The notes under the pieces were generated by a model. The model searched no databases, was not told the DNA's origin, and saw only the letters and a list, made by a program, of their open reading frames with translations. A stretch of DNA of 64,000 nucleotides. Source: Trametopsis cervina (Eukaryota > Basidiomycota > Agaricomycetes > Polyporales > Irpicaceae). Made by a program: the position numbers and the translations under genes. The DNA is taken from NCBI GenBank assembly GCA_022385755.1, contig MU278372.1:248001-312000 (forward strand), read 5' to 3'. Of the stretch, positions 1 to 11,003 are shown piece after piece. The stretch's first letter is position 1. Each line of letters begins with the position of its first letter.

Positions 1-341
1 GATAATGTTTGAACAAATTTCCAAATTAAGATATCCGGATATTTATTATGTAATTATATGTATATTTAAATCAATACTTATCAATGATTTCAGCATATCA
101 AGACATGAAGAAAGTGTAAGTATATTATCAGTAGGGATATTTCAAGACTTGACATAAATAAACGGTTTCGAAATCTTCATGTTTATACACAAGATTACTA
201 TTTACAAAAATTTCCATAGTAATCATCTAATCCAAAACTTCAAGTATCCTCACAATATAGATGCGCCGCCCACTGAGCGCCCAAAAAGCGCCCAACGAGC
301 GCCCAACGAGCGCCCACATATCGGTTTACAGTAGCATATAG
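1..341. repeat. AT-rich left edge with GC-rich short repeats
   Basis: The first 240 bases are AT-rich and show no gene. From about 264 to 315 there is a run of direct GC-rich repeats built on GCGCCC(A)ACGAG, the last of which abuts the end of the transposase gene. Similar GCCC-CTCAT type blocks recur near 6.0, 9.0-9.4, 12.2-12.8 and 18.9 kb. I infer a subterminal repeat block of the transposon that carries the neighbouring transposase. The true terminus and target duplication were not identified. Confidence 0.5.
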
Positions 342-3300
342 TCAAGCAGCGGGAAAAAATTGTCCAATGATACATGGGGGGCCGGGAGCAAACCATTGTT
401 GTATGATACGAGAGAAGGGAAGAGAAGCCCACAACGATGGTACAGCAAACAACAGCTCACCAAGTCCATCCTCAGTGTCACCAAACCCGTGGAAAACAAT
501 CCATCCGATCTCAACCGCATACACTCCTTCTATGCGTCCCATGAGAACAACTACACCACTTGGATCCTGAAGGATCACTCTCCGCCCAACACGGACAACG
601 CCTGCAGGTTTGATGATTGCAAGGACAGGGGTAGGTATGGCACAGCCATAGGTACCCTCCTGTTGTACAGAGCATTGCGCATGGTTGCAGTCATAACTGC
701 ACCGCACTGCAATATAGAGGGGGTAGTCACCTACATGGCGACATGGTAATGACGACACCGTGGGCAGGGACACTGACGGCGCTGCCAAGGGTGAGGGCGC
801 TGAGAGTGGCGACAATCCCAAGGGCGGGGACATTGACGGCAACGCCACAGTGGACGAAGAGAACGTGTTTGCCGGAGTAACTGATGGAGGGGCCACTAAG
901 GGCAGGGGCGGCAGCACAACAGCGGAGGACGCAGCTGATTGTGGAGAGACAGACATCAGTATAGGCTTCTATGAGTCTCGCGGATCATGTACTTACCATC
1001 TGTGGGCAAAGGAGGCAGTTGCCCTTGGGGCGGAGGTGACAGTGGAGGCAAGCTGCGTAAGGAGCGTCGCGAGGAGTAAATAGACTCCATCGAAAGGCTA
1101 GTCGATGAAACAGGTGATGCGGGCGTTGATGCACCTTCTTCGGGATAACTCCCAAAGGTAGGTAGCGGAGGGAGAGGGACGAGAGGGACCGGCGGAGCTT
1201 CGACTGGGACATCATCGGGTTGCAGAACCGCGTTGGCGAACATGATAGGGGCAGTGTCAGGGTGAGCGTACTCATAGATTGAGTGCCATGGGTATATATA
1301 CACAAGTTGAACTATTTCGTGAGAGAATCTGAAATTACCTTTCCGATGGAAATGGCCTGAATCTGTGGATTAGTCCTGCAGATGATATTCAGTGGGCGGG
1401 CGATATGCGGAGGAGACCCACTCACCCGTGAGAGCAGTAGCATTACGCAGAGCTCTGGTGACAAGTGGTATCGAGCGGAGTGGCCAAGGACCCAAGAAAG
1501 ATCAACTTCTTCAATATCGGCTCTAAGATGGGCAGAGCATGTGAACGCATTCAATTCCGGATATACACGAAAGGCGTCAGGGATACCAGGTGGCGCAGGT
1601 AGATGCCGTTGCACAGCAAGGTACAATTTGCCCACTCGCACGTAAATATACTTGATGCTGCCTGCGGCACGACAGCTCAAATCTCCACCCGGATAGTATT
1701 GGATAAGGCTGTTGCCAAGGTGAGTTGAAGACCGAGCGTAGACGACTCGCCCGTGCTTGACTCTGGCCTGGAGAGGGAGTCTTGAACAGCCAGTAAGGCG
1801 TTGTAAGTCTTCCGGTACACGTACAGCGTTCATCGTAGTAGGAGAGTCGTTGTAGTCAGGGGGTTCCATAGAAAATGCTTTGTCGAAGAGGATCTGCAGC
1901 GCATGCAGAGCGGGGGGACAGTCTGCGCGTGACAACCATTGCCGAAGCTTGGACGCCTGAATGAATGATCGCAAAACTGTGCTTTCCATCGCACCTGAGA
2001 AGCCGAATTAGAAGATATAGAATTTGGGTCATATATTGTGTGGCTCACCTGGTTTATGATTGCTCGGCAGTCTTTGTAGATGGCCGATTAGCCTTTCGTA
2101 TGGAAAGGCCCACCACGAATGAGCGGGTCCAAAAAGGAGGAGGGAGTCGTATATATGGAAAGCGACATGCTGGTTGGTCACTGGGGAAAGGTGGGGGTAT
2201 AGTTCATGGAGTTTAGCGACATAAGTTCGCATATGTTCACGGTAGCGAGCTGCGCGTGAGGCCGATGTGTGGCGCGAAGAAGCTATGAGAATGGCGGATA
2301 CCAATGCCATGGTGTGGTCAAGTGTGTCACGCAGTTGCGATGAGACACGGGAGGATTTGTGGACAGAGCCTGCACCCCACAGACTGATCAGTGCAATCGG
2401 GAGATAAACGGTGAAGAGCGTGCGCCACTGGTCGGCTTTCAGAGAACCTGCGGCTGGACTACCGTAGGTATTCGGGACTGTTCCAAGCCAGGACGGAGTA
2501 GCGGTTCTGTCAATGACATCCTTAATTCTAGCCATGACGTCCTGATCCACCAGCCGCATAGCAGGCTCTTCATCGGGTCTGTACGGTTGCTGCTGACGCC
2601 ATCCGCACAAGGCTTGTACGAATTCGGCTTTCACGATTCTACCAGTATGAGAAGGGAGGACCTGCAAATCTTCACAGACAAAGCGTAGTACCGGGAGATT
2701 GATGGTCGCAAGCCTTGAAGAAAGCCAGTTGATATCGTGGATGGTAGAATTGTGATCAGTGTCGTCAAGCTCGACGAGTGGAGCTGTGAGCAGCGTGTGG
2801 ATCTTGACCACTTGTTGCTTTTCCTTCGTGGTGAACTCGCTGTCTGATGGTACAGCACGGAAATCCCACGTAAAGGCTGAAGGTTCAGAGAGCGGCCGAG
2901 AAGCCTCAGCGGCGGAAACTACTAACACCCCTCTCGAGTGGTCTTCTGCAAGCCCCTCGAACAAGATATGCATTGGTTCGGAGGACAGCTGACGAGTTGG
3001 ATCCCAATACGGTAATTCCCAGAGCTCTGACCATCGAACACCAGTATTTTTGAAGATGGCTTGCCGTTCCGCAAATGTGTTCGCTGATCTCCACCGGTGC
3101 GCAGCCGCTCGCAAGGATGTAACATCTCGCCTCGTCCAGTTCTCGCAGTCTGTTCGGCCTCGAGTTTCAAGATGATAGCAGTCACAGATGGCACAGAACC
3201 AGTGGGAATGATGACCGGCCATGCCTGCCGCCTTTCGACCACCAGGCAGATCGAATACCCCAACCACGATGGCACTCCGTGTATTCCGGCCAAAAGGTGA

Positions 3301-5022
3301 CAGGGCGGTCTTCGTGTACTTCACACCCCGCAACCAACTATCGCGTAAGTCGGCAAGGACAGGGCGCATAAAGTGGTTCAGCTCATCCAAGGGCGGCTCC
3401 TTCGGACCAGGAACCAGGCCAGCAACATACAGATTTTCAGGTTTGTAGCGGATATTCTCAGGTAGATTGAGGCATGCCATAATAATGACGCCACACGATT
3501 TCGAAGTCGAATGCAGGCCAATTCCTTCCGGTGCAAAGAAATCGACGAAGTAAGTGAAGGCAAATCGACCTTCCTGTTTGCGATCAAGGAACAACGATTG
3601 GCTCCGTTCATCGTGATAAAACTGCCGCAGGAATGAACCACCGAATATATCGGACACCATTTCCGAGCGTGCATCAGGTAAGGCAGGCGTCGACAAGGAA
3701 GACATGAAGTCATCGCATGCAGCATCCATAGCAGCTTCCGTGTCGGGTCGCGAGAGAAGACCAGCTAAGTAGTCGTGAAAGTGATAATAAACGAATGTCT
3801 TCACAGGCTTCGATTGACTACCTGGCTCCGTTAGTGAAGCAGAGCAGACAGCCTCGGGACAGGACTTGGTGCGCGGTCTGTTGGTACACTTCATCGGATA
3901 GATGGGTTGATCGGATCCTCGGGGTCGCATAGGCTCGTACGTGCAATTGCACACAGGACAGACCGCGAACGTAGTAGTGCGGCCATCCAAATGAAATTTA
4001 TCCAGCACGGAAGTTATATTGCCAGGTACTTGAGCAAGAATCGCTCGACAATGGTCGTCCACAGAGCCATTGGGTTCCATCGAGACGAGATATAATGTAA
4101 GCGCAACGGCAGACATAATGAAGTCTGCCGCAACGCGACTGACTCCCATTACGATGTTGCATGCGGCACCAAGAACCATTGCAACTTGCGCTGCCACGGT
4201 CAGGCCGCCAACCGGATTATCGAAGTGGTGACCTGAGAAAATATTACTATGTCATCGATATAAACAAAACGGATGCTGCTCACTGGAGTCGTACAAGAGG
4301 GGGCCGCTGTCATCCGAAGAAGACGGAAACATCCCATCAAGCTCACGCAGAACGTCAACCAGAGTAGAGTGCAGACTAAATTTGCGTGCCCTGACAGACT
4401 CGTGAGGGCTAAGGGCCTTATCCAGAGCATCTTGCAGCCCGGTGACTTCAGTCCGAAGCAGCCGAGCATCGGCTGTAGGCGTAGCGAGTTTTTCGCGACA
4501 TAGACGGATGCGCGCCTCTACATTATCGAGTACTTGCATTACCCTCTTTGTACGACGACTCATGTCACTGGATTTGGCATCAGAGTCGGTATTAGGCAAA
4601 GGCGGGCGCGACGGCGAGGACGATGACGTTGAAGATAGTATAGGGGCAATGGCGTCGAGAATAACGGTGGTAGGAATGGGAGATCTGTGTTCTTCGTGCT
4701 GAGCACTCCTTGAGTTCCGGTAGGCTGCCCCGATAGCATGACGGGCCAGCTGATCTTCGTCTTCGTCTAGAGTCAAGTTTCTGACTTGCTCGACTGTATC
4801 ATTGATTGATAGATCTGTCGAAGTATATGCGATAGGCGGGTTCGGCGACGCACGAAGGGTAAGGCTCGACGGTCTGTTGGCGACATCATGCTCCGTGATT
4901 CCCAGTCCAAGCTTGCGCTTCACTGCACTTCGATGAGCAAAAAGCTCGCTTTCCAAGAGAGTGCGACCTTCTGTGCCGCACTCCGCGCAAGTACACCGAA
5001 CGAACTTCTTGCGAGGGGGCAT
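342..5022 (-). CDS. Plavaka/Tnp2-type (CACTA-like) transposase, five exons
   Basis: Join (minus): 5022-4284, 4232-2049, 1994-1339, 1270-997, 934-342, giving about 1,481 aa. The introns are 48-68 nt and all phases close; the 1338-1271 intron is the least certain. The N-terminus has a short Cys cluster (VRCTCAECG). Exon 2 holds the transposase_21/Tnp2-like core: LNLPENIRYKPENLYVAGLVPGPKEPP, followed by a CDCYH cysteine/histidine segment and PYWDPTRQLSSEPMHILFEGL. The exon 2-3 junction restores ERLIGHLQRL, NHKPG and MESTVLRSF, which is typical of agaricomycete Plavaka proteins. The C-terminus is proline-rich. Known for the family: cut-and-paste transposition by a DDE-type nuclease; I did not assign the catalytic acids. 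No in-frame stop or frameshift was found, so it may be functional or recently active. Next gene is 6183-8664 on the same strand. Confidence 0.85.
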
Positions 5023-5322
5023 GTTTAATCTGACATGTGTATTTATTAATAGACGATTGTATCGAATATGTTTGAAAACTAACCAGAAGGTGTTACGGTG
5101 GGACAGACTTGGGAGATAGGCTCAGCGCAACAGTGCCCGCTTTATACAGCGGGCGACGGCCGAAAACCCCATAATTGGGCAAGCAACGCGGCCTGGTGGA
5201 TCGAAAAGCTTGTATTCTTATAACAAGGAGTCGTGAACGGACCCCACTCCAAGTACAATACAAGGCCGAGCACCATTATGGTAACCAGATGCAGAGACAC
5301 GGGGAGTGCCATGTGAAGGGGC
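5023..5322. other. 5' flank of the transposase, no gene
   Basis: This stretch contains the upstream region of the transposase and a small hairpin-like GC palindrome (GCCCGCTTTATACAGCGGGC, about 5138-5157). Open frames here have no recognisable protein character. Confidence 0.4.
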
Positions 5323-5590
5323 GACGCCTGGAGATAACTCCCCCGACGACGGTGAGGAAATGCCATAGAGCAGGGGATGAAAGACGAAGGGCATCGTCTA
5401 TTACCGGGGCCAGTATGGAAGGAGAGTTCACAGAGAGTTTTGGAAATCCAAGGATACCACTCAGGGATGCCCGTAGAAGTCGACGAAGACACGTGTTGGA
5501 AGGGCGAGCGTCGTGGCCCGCTTTGCAAAAGCCAGCATGGAGGGGGGCATTGTCGAGTCCCGACGCCTGGAGATACCTCTCCCGACGCCG
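5323..5590 (+). repeat. Array of 24-bp motif, forward orientation
   Basis: Two clear copies of the motif with core CCTGGAGATAACTCTCCCGA occur at about 5323-5350 and 5561-5587, the second with ATACCTC in the centre. The centre GGAGA-taac-TCTCC is a perfect inverted repeat with a four-base spacer, so each copy could be a palindromic protein-binding site. Read along the transposase strand, these copies lie upstream of its start in the reverse orientation. Confidence 0.75.
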
Positions 5591-5785
5591 GTGTGGAAGG
5601 GGTGAGACTGGTCCTGTGGAAAGTCGCTGACAAAGGTGAGTGCACAAGGGGCGGGCGATGGCGACGCTGATGGGCAACCACACGTGACTATTTCCCTGTT
5701 TCGGGCGGGCACTCAGCCGCCCACAGTGATCGTCCAAGTTTGGGCGCTCAGTCACTTCGCACTTCTTCGTTCCCTTCCTACGCAT

Positions 5786-6064
5786 CGTCGGGAGAGTTAT
5801 CTCCAGGCATCGCGCTCGTCTTCGTTTCCGCTTCTGTACTTGGATCGCCCGCTGCCCTCTTATCTTCACGTGGTGTCGGGAATGTCTACAAGCATCGCGC
5901 TCGTAGGAATGGCTGCCCTGCTTGAGGATTGCTCGTCTCCCCCATTCTGACGCGTTGTCGGGAGAGTCATCTCCAGGCGTCGTGCTCCCGTTCTCGTCGC
6001 CCACTCATTGTTCAGTCGCCCCAACTTCGCACGGCGTTGGGAGGACTATGTTCAGGCATCGTAC
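5786..6064 (-). repeat. Array of 24-bp motif, reverse orientation
   Basis: Four copies at about 80-90-bp spacing: 5786-5812 (good), 5875-5902 (degenerate), 5955-5983 (good) and 6033-6063 (degenerate). The core is TCGGGAGAGTTATCTCCAGG, the reverse complement of the array at 5.3-5.6 kb. GC-rich blocks such as GCCCACTCATTG sit between copies. The array lies just downstream of the stop of the 6183-8664 gene. Confidence 0.75.
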
Positions 6065-6182
6065 TGGATGCTCATATACTTCTAAGTTTGTCGCGTTTCT
6101 GCTCGGGGTACTATGAAGATGCATACTCGCTCTTTGCGCAGACATACGACTAATGTAAGTTACAGACTGTAGTCTTTCCATA

Positions 6183-8664
6183 CTACGCTGAGACTATTTC
6201 GAACCATTGCAGTGCTGCCTTGGATATATCGAGTTCATTCAGCTGGTGCTGGCTCCTGGCCGCGTACCATGCATCATCATACAGAGCCCTCGGCAGGTTT
6301 TTGACAGCAGGCCTGACACTGATCAGCTCAGAGCTGCGTCGGGCTGCTGGCTTAGATCCCTGCGGCGCCCAGTTCTCCCTATCCCGCATTCGCTCTCTGT
6401 CGACGAGTGCCAGCTCTCGATCAATATTGCGCCTCCAGGGCATCCGTTTCTTCCGGTACACCATATGGACACCCAACTCTTCACCTTCGCTTTCGTCAGA
6501 GCTCATACCGTCCTCCCCCAAATGATCTACTACCACGCGGTACAGCCACTGCCACGCCCAAGCGTCCGGAGCATTGTCTGCTACCTTCTCTCTCACGGCC
6601 AGGCTCAGGACTTTCGCGCGATTGGCGTATTTCTACCAAGAATTCAGCTGCAATTCGACACGGCAGACCATAGCCCCTACCGTTTTCCTTCTCCTATCTT
6701 GCCGGTTCCTTTTCCGTGTTTCATCGGAGTTACTTTGCAAACGCACTGCTACCTCATCCGCGGTCTCCACTCTCCCTTCTTCCGCAAGCAATTGTGGCTG
6801 CGCCCTCCTCCACACAGCCCGAAGTCCAGTGCATTTACGTGTAATTACTTGCAACATATAATCCGCGGTGCTGTGTGAGAGCCGAAGGATCATCTGCTTG
6901 GTCATCAGTCTCTCTAAGAGGATCTCGCACACCCTCTTATTCCATCTTCCGTGCATCTCGCCGTGCATGTAGAGTAGTAGATCATCTGGGTCCGGCCCTG
7001 GGCCTTGCTCCAACTCGTACGCATCGCTCTGCTCAGTTGTCGCCGACGGGCAGAGATCGATATCCCGGTCTGTTTGGAGCCCCCACACTTCTTTCACTAG
7101 ATCTCTGACGACTTCCCTACACTCGTTCCTTTGCGACACCGTCTTCTCTTTTTCTTCAAGCTCAAGTCGTTGGCCGACTGCGCTTTTACGTGACTTCCTG
7201 CGTGGCGGATCGATGCGAGGACCACGGCCGTCGACATCAGGTTCAGATTGACTGGCTGGATTATAGGTGAACCTGGCGGAGCGATGGAGACTGGCTTGTG
7301 GAATGACCCTATGTGTAAAATCGGGTGCAATGGGCGGTGTTTGTGCAAGGGAGGGGCGAGCGGGCTCTGTAGGGGACGAAGAGGGATGGGGATCACTTCG
7401 AAAGATGTAGGTGTCTGTAGACGAAAAGGGTTCGGCTGAAAACCTAGGAGATTCAGCCGTGCTTTGTGGTTCCTCGGTTACTGGCCGTGCATGTAAAGTC
7501 GGCCGCTGACTAACCGACCGAGATGTACGCCTAATATTCCGAATAGTGTGGAGAATAGTAACCCCATCGTTTCCTCGCGGGCTGAGCGGCGTGTTAGCGA
7601 GTGTAGAGTGCGGAAGAAGCTGAGGCCAGTCCGTCGGGTGCACAACTTGCTTCTCGGGACTTGCAGACGTGGATGGGCCCGGGCTCGTTGTCTTATCCTT
7701 AAATAATAGTCAGCGGTAACATTTTCGACTCTCTATGGTACTCACGCTTACCCGCAGTCCCTTCAGCTGTCCCAATAAAGAGGAAATTTCTTTCTCCCGA
7801 TGTATCTGCCATCATGGGAGGTTCAGCACGACCCGAGCAGCCATGGAGCGAACCCTTACCTTCGTCTCATTCAGAGCCTTCGTCAATTCTATAGCGGCCT
7901 GCTTCGACTCTTGTAGAGTTTCCCTCAGCCCCTCCGACTCCCTACGCAGAGCTGCGATCTGCGCCTCCGACTCCCTGCGCAGAGCTGCAGCCTGTGCTTC
8001 CGCCTCTTTCAACTGTTCTGTCCAAGCCGCCTTCATATCCGCCTGCTCTCGAAGAGTCTCCTGTATCACTGCTGCTTTGGCCCTCTCTCGGCTGACTTCT
8101 GCTTGATGGACTTCTTCTGTACGCACGCGTCGCGCTCTTTCCAAATCTATCTCTGCTTGTTTTGCTTGTTGCTCTTGCTGCGCTCTCCAAAGTGCACGCT
8201 GCTGTTGTTCGGCCTGGATTCTCATTTGATCTAGTTCACTCCAGACCCTGGACTTCTCTTCGTTGAAATGGTGTGTGAGACGCTGAACGGACAGATCCAT
8301 TTCTTGGTTCATCTGTCCACAACGAGCGGGTATCAGTCTTGTGGCTATTTATTCTACGTCGACTCTGACTAACCAATTGACTAGTGCTCAGGTCAAGCAT
8401 GAGGCGGCTATTCGTAGCCCTGTATCTCTCTCGAGTACGCTTCTCAATGGACGTCTTCGAACGCCGCGAAAGATGTGGAGAAATATAGGTATAGGGGACT
8501 ATCGCGTTGGTGGGTATCGTGGATAGGGATGGGGGGTGTGTGCTTTCGTCTTCCGTGGTTTTTCTCTTCTTACCTTCCGCCTTGCGACTCAGCCCGCCAG
8601 GCATAGAAGGTGTTTCGACATCCATATCCTGGATTGAGTATTCTTCGGTCGGAATGCGGGCCAT
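6183..8664 (-). CDS. Agaricomycete-type unknown protein with coiled coil (754 aa)
   Basis: Join (minus): 8664-8374, 8312-7860, 7805-7752, 7697-6681, 6632-6183; introns are 47-61 nt and all phase 0. The start (MARIPTEEYS) is the first ATG of the frame and lies just inside a motif copy at 8711. Residues about 98-265 form a long charged coiled coil (Glu/Arg/Ala heptads). The middle is Ser/Pro-rich. The C-terminal part has a basic stretch, then ADNAPDAWAWQWLYRV, LGEDGMSSDESEGEE, YRKKRMPWRRNIDRELALV and LPRALYDDAWYA. From memory, this C-terminal pattern recurs in many agaricomycete hypothetical proteins; that is unverified. No enzymatic motif is visible. The gene is bracketed by oppositely oriented motif arrays, which suggests it travels as a unit. 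Function unknown. Confidence 0.8.
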
Positions 8665-8710
8665 GACGATCCTGGGTGTCAGAACGCTGAGAAGATGTGA
8701 ATAGTACCAG

Positions 8711-8736
8711 CGCCTGGAGATGGCTCTCCCGACGAT
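8711..8736 (+). repeat. Single 24-bp motif copy upstream of the 754-aa gene
   Basis: CGCCTGGAGATGGCTCTCCC is followed by GACGATG, a forward-orientation copy with a changed centre. It lies 47 bases before the start codon of the minus-strand gene at 8664, so relative to that gene it is an upstream, reverse-oriented copy. The opposite array is at 5786-6064. Confidence 0.65.
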
Positions 8737-8994
8737 GATATGGAAATGGGTGTATGCCGGTGGTGCTTTGCGCAAGACGTCGGACAAAGCCAAGTAGCGA
8801 ACAGGCGTGGATTCAGATGGTGTGAACGAGAGGACGCTCGAACCAGCGAGCATGTAGGAATGTTTGGCCTGCAGCGGGCACTTACGGCGGGCATTTAAGA
8901 GGGCGAGAGGATTTGTGAGTTTGGTTGTGGGCTGGGTACGCAGCATTATTGTTGAACGGTGCTGTCGTTCAGGAACCTTCACGGGAGAGCAAAA

Positions 8995-9385
8995 CAATAT
9001 GGTTATGCGCCCCTCATTATTCGTGAGAGGCAGGACAACAATACGTATGAGTGCCCATCGTTAAGCGTGGTTAGGACACAACAAGAGCTTTATGAGCCCA
9101 TCATTGACGTCGGGCCAGACACAACAAGAACTTATGAGCCCCTCATATATCGTTCGCGATAGCCGCTTGACGAGTCGCATGGTCGTGCAGATGATAACCA
9201 GGCGCTACGCTCAGGAAATCGTCCAAAGTGCGTGGTCGCCCACTCATCGTGATAGCCCGCTCATTCTGGGACTGCAGACGATAACCAGGCGCTATGCTCC
9301 AGAAATTTTTAAGAGGTGAGCTAGACGGACGATCGCCCACTCATTGTGATCGCCCACTCTTCCAGGGTTCCCCGCTCATCCTGTG
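8995..9385 (+). repeat. Imperfect direct repeats with GCCC-CTCAT blocks
   Basis: The stretch is built from imperfect direct repeats: ACAACAAGAGCTT/TATGAGCCC near 9079 and 9121, GATAACCAGGCGCTACGCTC near 9191 and 9279, and GCCCACTCATTG-like blocks near 9238, 9341 and 9353. The matching inverse form (CAATGAGGGGCGGGCGAC) occurs in the tandem array at 12.2-12.8 kb on the other side of the intervening genes. No gene is seen between 8665 and 9496. Confidence 0.6.
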
Positions 9386-9556
9386 GCATAGGCGGCCCGT
9401 ATGGTGAACCGACGTATATTTATTTCCCCTTCTTCCTCCGTAAGCGACACAGCTGCTCGAGTCATATGTTCCTCACATTATCTGTAGACAGTCGACGTGC
9501 CATTTGTCACTCGATTGTATGCGGCCACTGGAGGGCCACCGCGCAACATCGCCCTC

Positions 9557-9856
9557 ATGACACGATGTCTGGCACATCGTCGCTATCCTTTTGTGGAGTC
9601 TGCGCTGAACGGTGCTTCTGTACAGCCCTATGTACATGACTGCAGCTTGCACATCTACGAGGGCAGACAGGTGTCTACGTTTATACTGTTCTTCAAGAAA
9701 CACGTACAGCTACCCAAGAATCGCCACTGCCAACTGCCATGGAACCTACGGGTGCTACGCGGTGACTTACTAGTGATGCGGACGGGTCAATCGGGACAGA
9801 TTGTTAATCTGCGTAGCAGGGATCGGCTGCTCGTAGATTGGGCAGTGAACAAGTGA
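9557..9856 (+). CDS. Possible exon or remnant of an agaricomycete-type unknown protein
   Basis: A single open frame ends with NRHCQLPWNLRVLRGDLLVM, then RTGQ and VNLRSRDRLLVDWAV. I recall similar 'W-G-D-hydrophobic-VMR ... VN-R--D' endings in agaricomycete hypothetical proteins, but cannot confirm it. The frame is open back to a possible acceptor near 9489 (GTAGACAG), so 9497-9556 (PFVTRLYAATGGPPRNIALM) may also be coding, joined to an unseen upstream exon. The first in-frame ATG is used here. It could be intact and small, or a truncated remnant in the repeat island. Confidence 0.4.
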   Translation: MTRCLAHRRYPFVESALNGASVQPYVHDCSLHIYEGRQVSTFILFFKKHVQLPKNRHCQLPWNLRVLRGDLLVMRTGQSGQIVNLRSRDRLLVDWAVNK

Positions 9857-10110
9857 GCGACGGCAGATGCAAACCCTGCGTTGTCGGGCTGACTAGGATT
9901 AGATTGGTTGTTCACCCAGCCATGGGACGGAAGACCGCCCCGAGACATATCAAACTGACGAAGTCGCTCTTGAGCGCACGCTACAGCGGTAGATGTAGAT
10001 ATAGTTTGCGTCAATTGTAGTCATTAGTCGGATTGCAATTGCCATATCACAATTGTTCGAAGCAAAGCGATATCGGTGTGTAACACACAATAGAGCGCAG
10101 AAGCGCAGAG

Positions 10111-10120
10111 AGTATATAAT
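10111..10120 (+). promoter_or_regulatory. TATA-like box for the coiled-coil gene
   Basis: AGTATATAAT lies about 50 bases before the ATG at 10167, a usual distance for a fungal core promoter. Confidence 0.5.
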
Positions 10121-10166
10121 CGACGATGAAACGTTACTGCTGACTATACTCTCTATTCGCAACAGC

Positions 10167-10897
10167 ATGTCCACCGATCGTGCCAACTCTGACGAGACAA
10201 CTTTGTTTGAGATGCCTGGCGGGCTCAAGGAGTTTGATTCCACCGTAAGCTGTCTGGTTGAAAGGCACGGCATACATTCACACGCTGAACAGGAAAGCTG
10301 GTCGGCTAGCGACGCCGGAAACAAAACAGAGCTCAACCGCCTGGAAGACAGGGTAGCAGCATTAGAAGGAGAGGAGACTGGGCTGAAAGAAGTATACGAC
10401 CGAAAGCTGCGGGACATGCAGTCAGTATTGGATCAAAAGCTCATGGACATGGTATCGCTTTTGAATTTTGAGAAGGCTCGACTGAACGAGCAACTCAAAA
10501 ACGATTGCAACGAGCGGATTGTGGACACCCACCAGGCCTATGACGAGCAGTTCTGGCACTTGAAGGAAGAGGCAGAGATTTGGATGGCTGGGCTGGAAAA
10601 CCAATGCGAGGCCGTGCTGGACGCGGCGAATCAGCAGCTATCGGAATACCAGAAGGCAGCTGAAGATGCTCAGGTATGTCCATGAGACTTGAGAAAACTG
10701 TGCGACTGAGTTCTTGGCAGAAAAATAGAGACAAAGAAGTCAAGGCCGTCCTCTCCAGGCTCGAGCATCTTTGCGCTGCCCTTGGGCATCAAGGAATAGA
10801 AAAGAAATATCTTCATAATGGTACAGAGAAACAGTGGATCATGGGCGCGGTCTCTTGCGGATTGCTGGCGATGGCCGCTATGTACTACTACAATTAG
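10167..10897 (+). CDS. Tail-anchored coiled-coil protein (227 aa)
   Basis: Join: 10167-10673, 10721-10897, with a phase-0 47-nt intron (GTATGT...GGCAG). The protein starts MSTDRANSDE; an upstream extension of the frame exists but lies beyond the TATA-like box. Residues about 55-165 are charged helical coiled coil (repeated Glu, Lys, Leu heptads). The last 20 residues (WIMGAVSCGLLAMAAMYYYN) form one hydrophobic segment at the extreme C-terminus with no following domain, the layout of a tail-anchored membrane protein facing the cytosol. No family was recognised. It sits head-to-tail after the 9.5-kb frame and tail-to-tail with the 247-aa gene. Role unknown; a membrane-tethered scaffold is only inference. 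Confidence 0.7.
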
Positions 10898-11003
10898 GAG
10901 TGTCCGATATCAAGTACGTGTCTGATGGCAAATACATCGTACATAACACAGTCAAATAGATTCACGGGGAGATCAGCACAGGCGTAAATGGTGAAGCCAG
11001 AGA

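Noticed and set aside
360..1083. Plus-strand frames overlapping the 3' end of the transposase
   Set aside because: They are shadows of the proline-rich minus-strand exons, which have consistent splice phases.
1312..5022. Reading the transposase as separate genes of 225, 722 and 256 codons
   Set aside because: Splice sites join them in phase and restore family-conserved text across both junctions.
5323..6064. The 24-bp motif as a tRNA, snoRNA or riboswitch
   Set aside because: Only a 5-bp core palindrome is conserved, with no longer fold or box elements; a protein-binding DNA site fits better.
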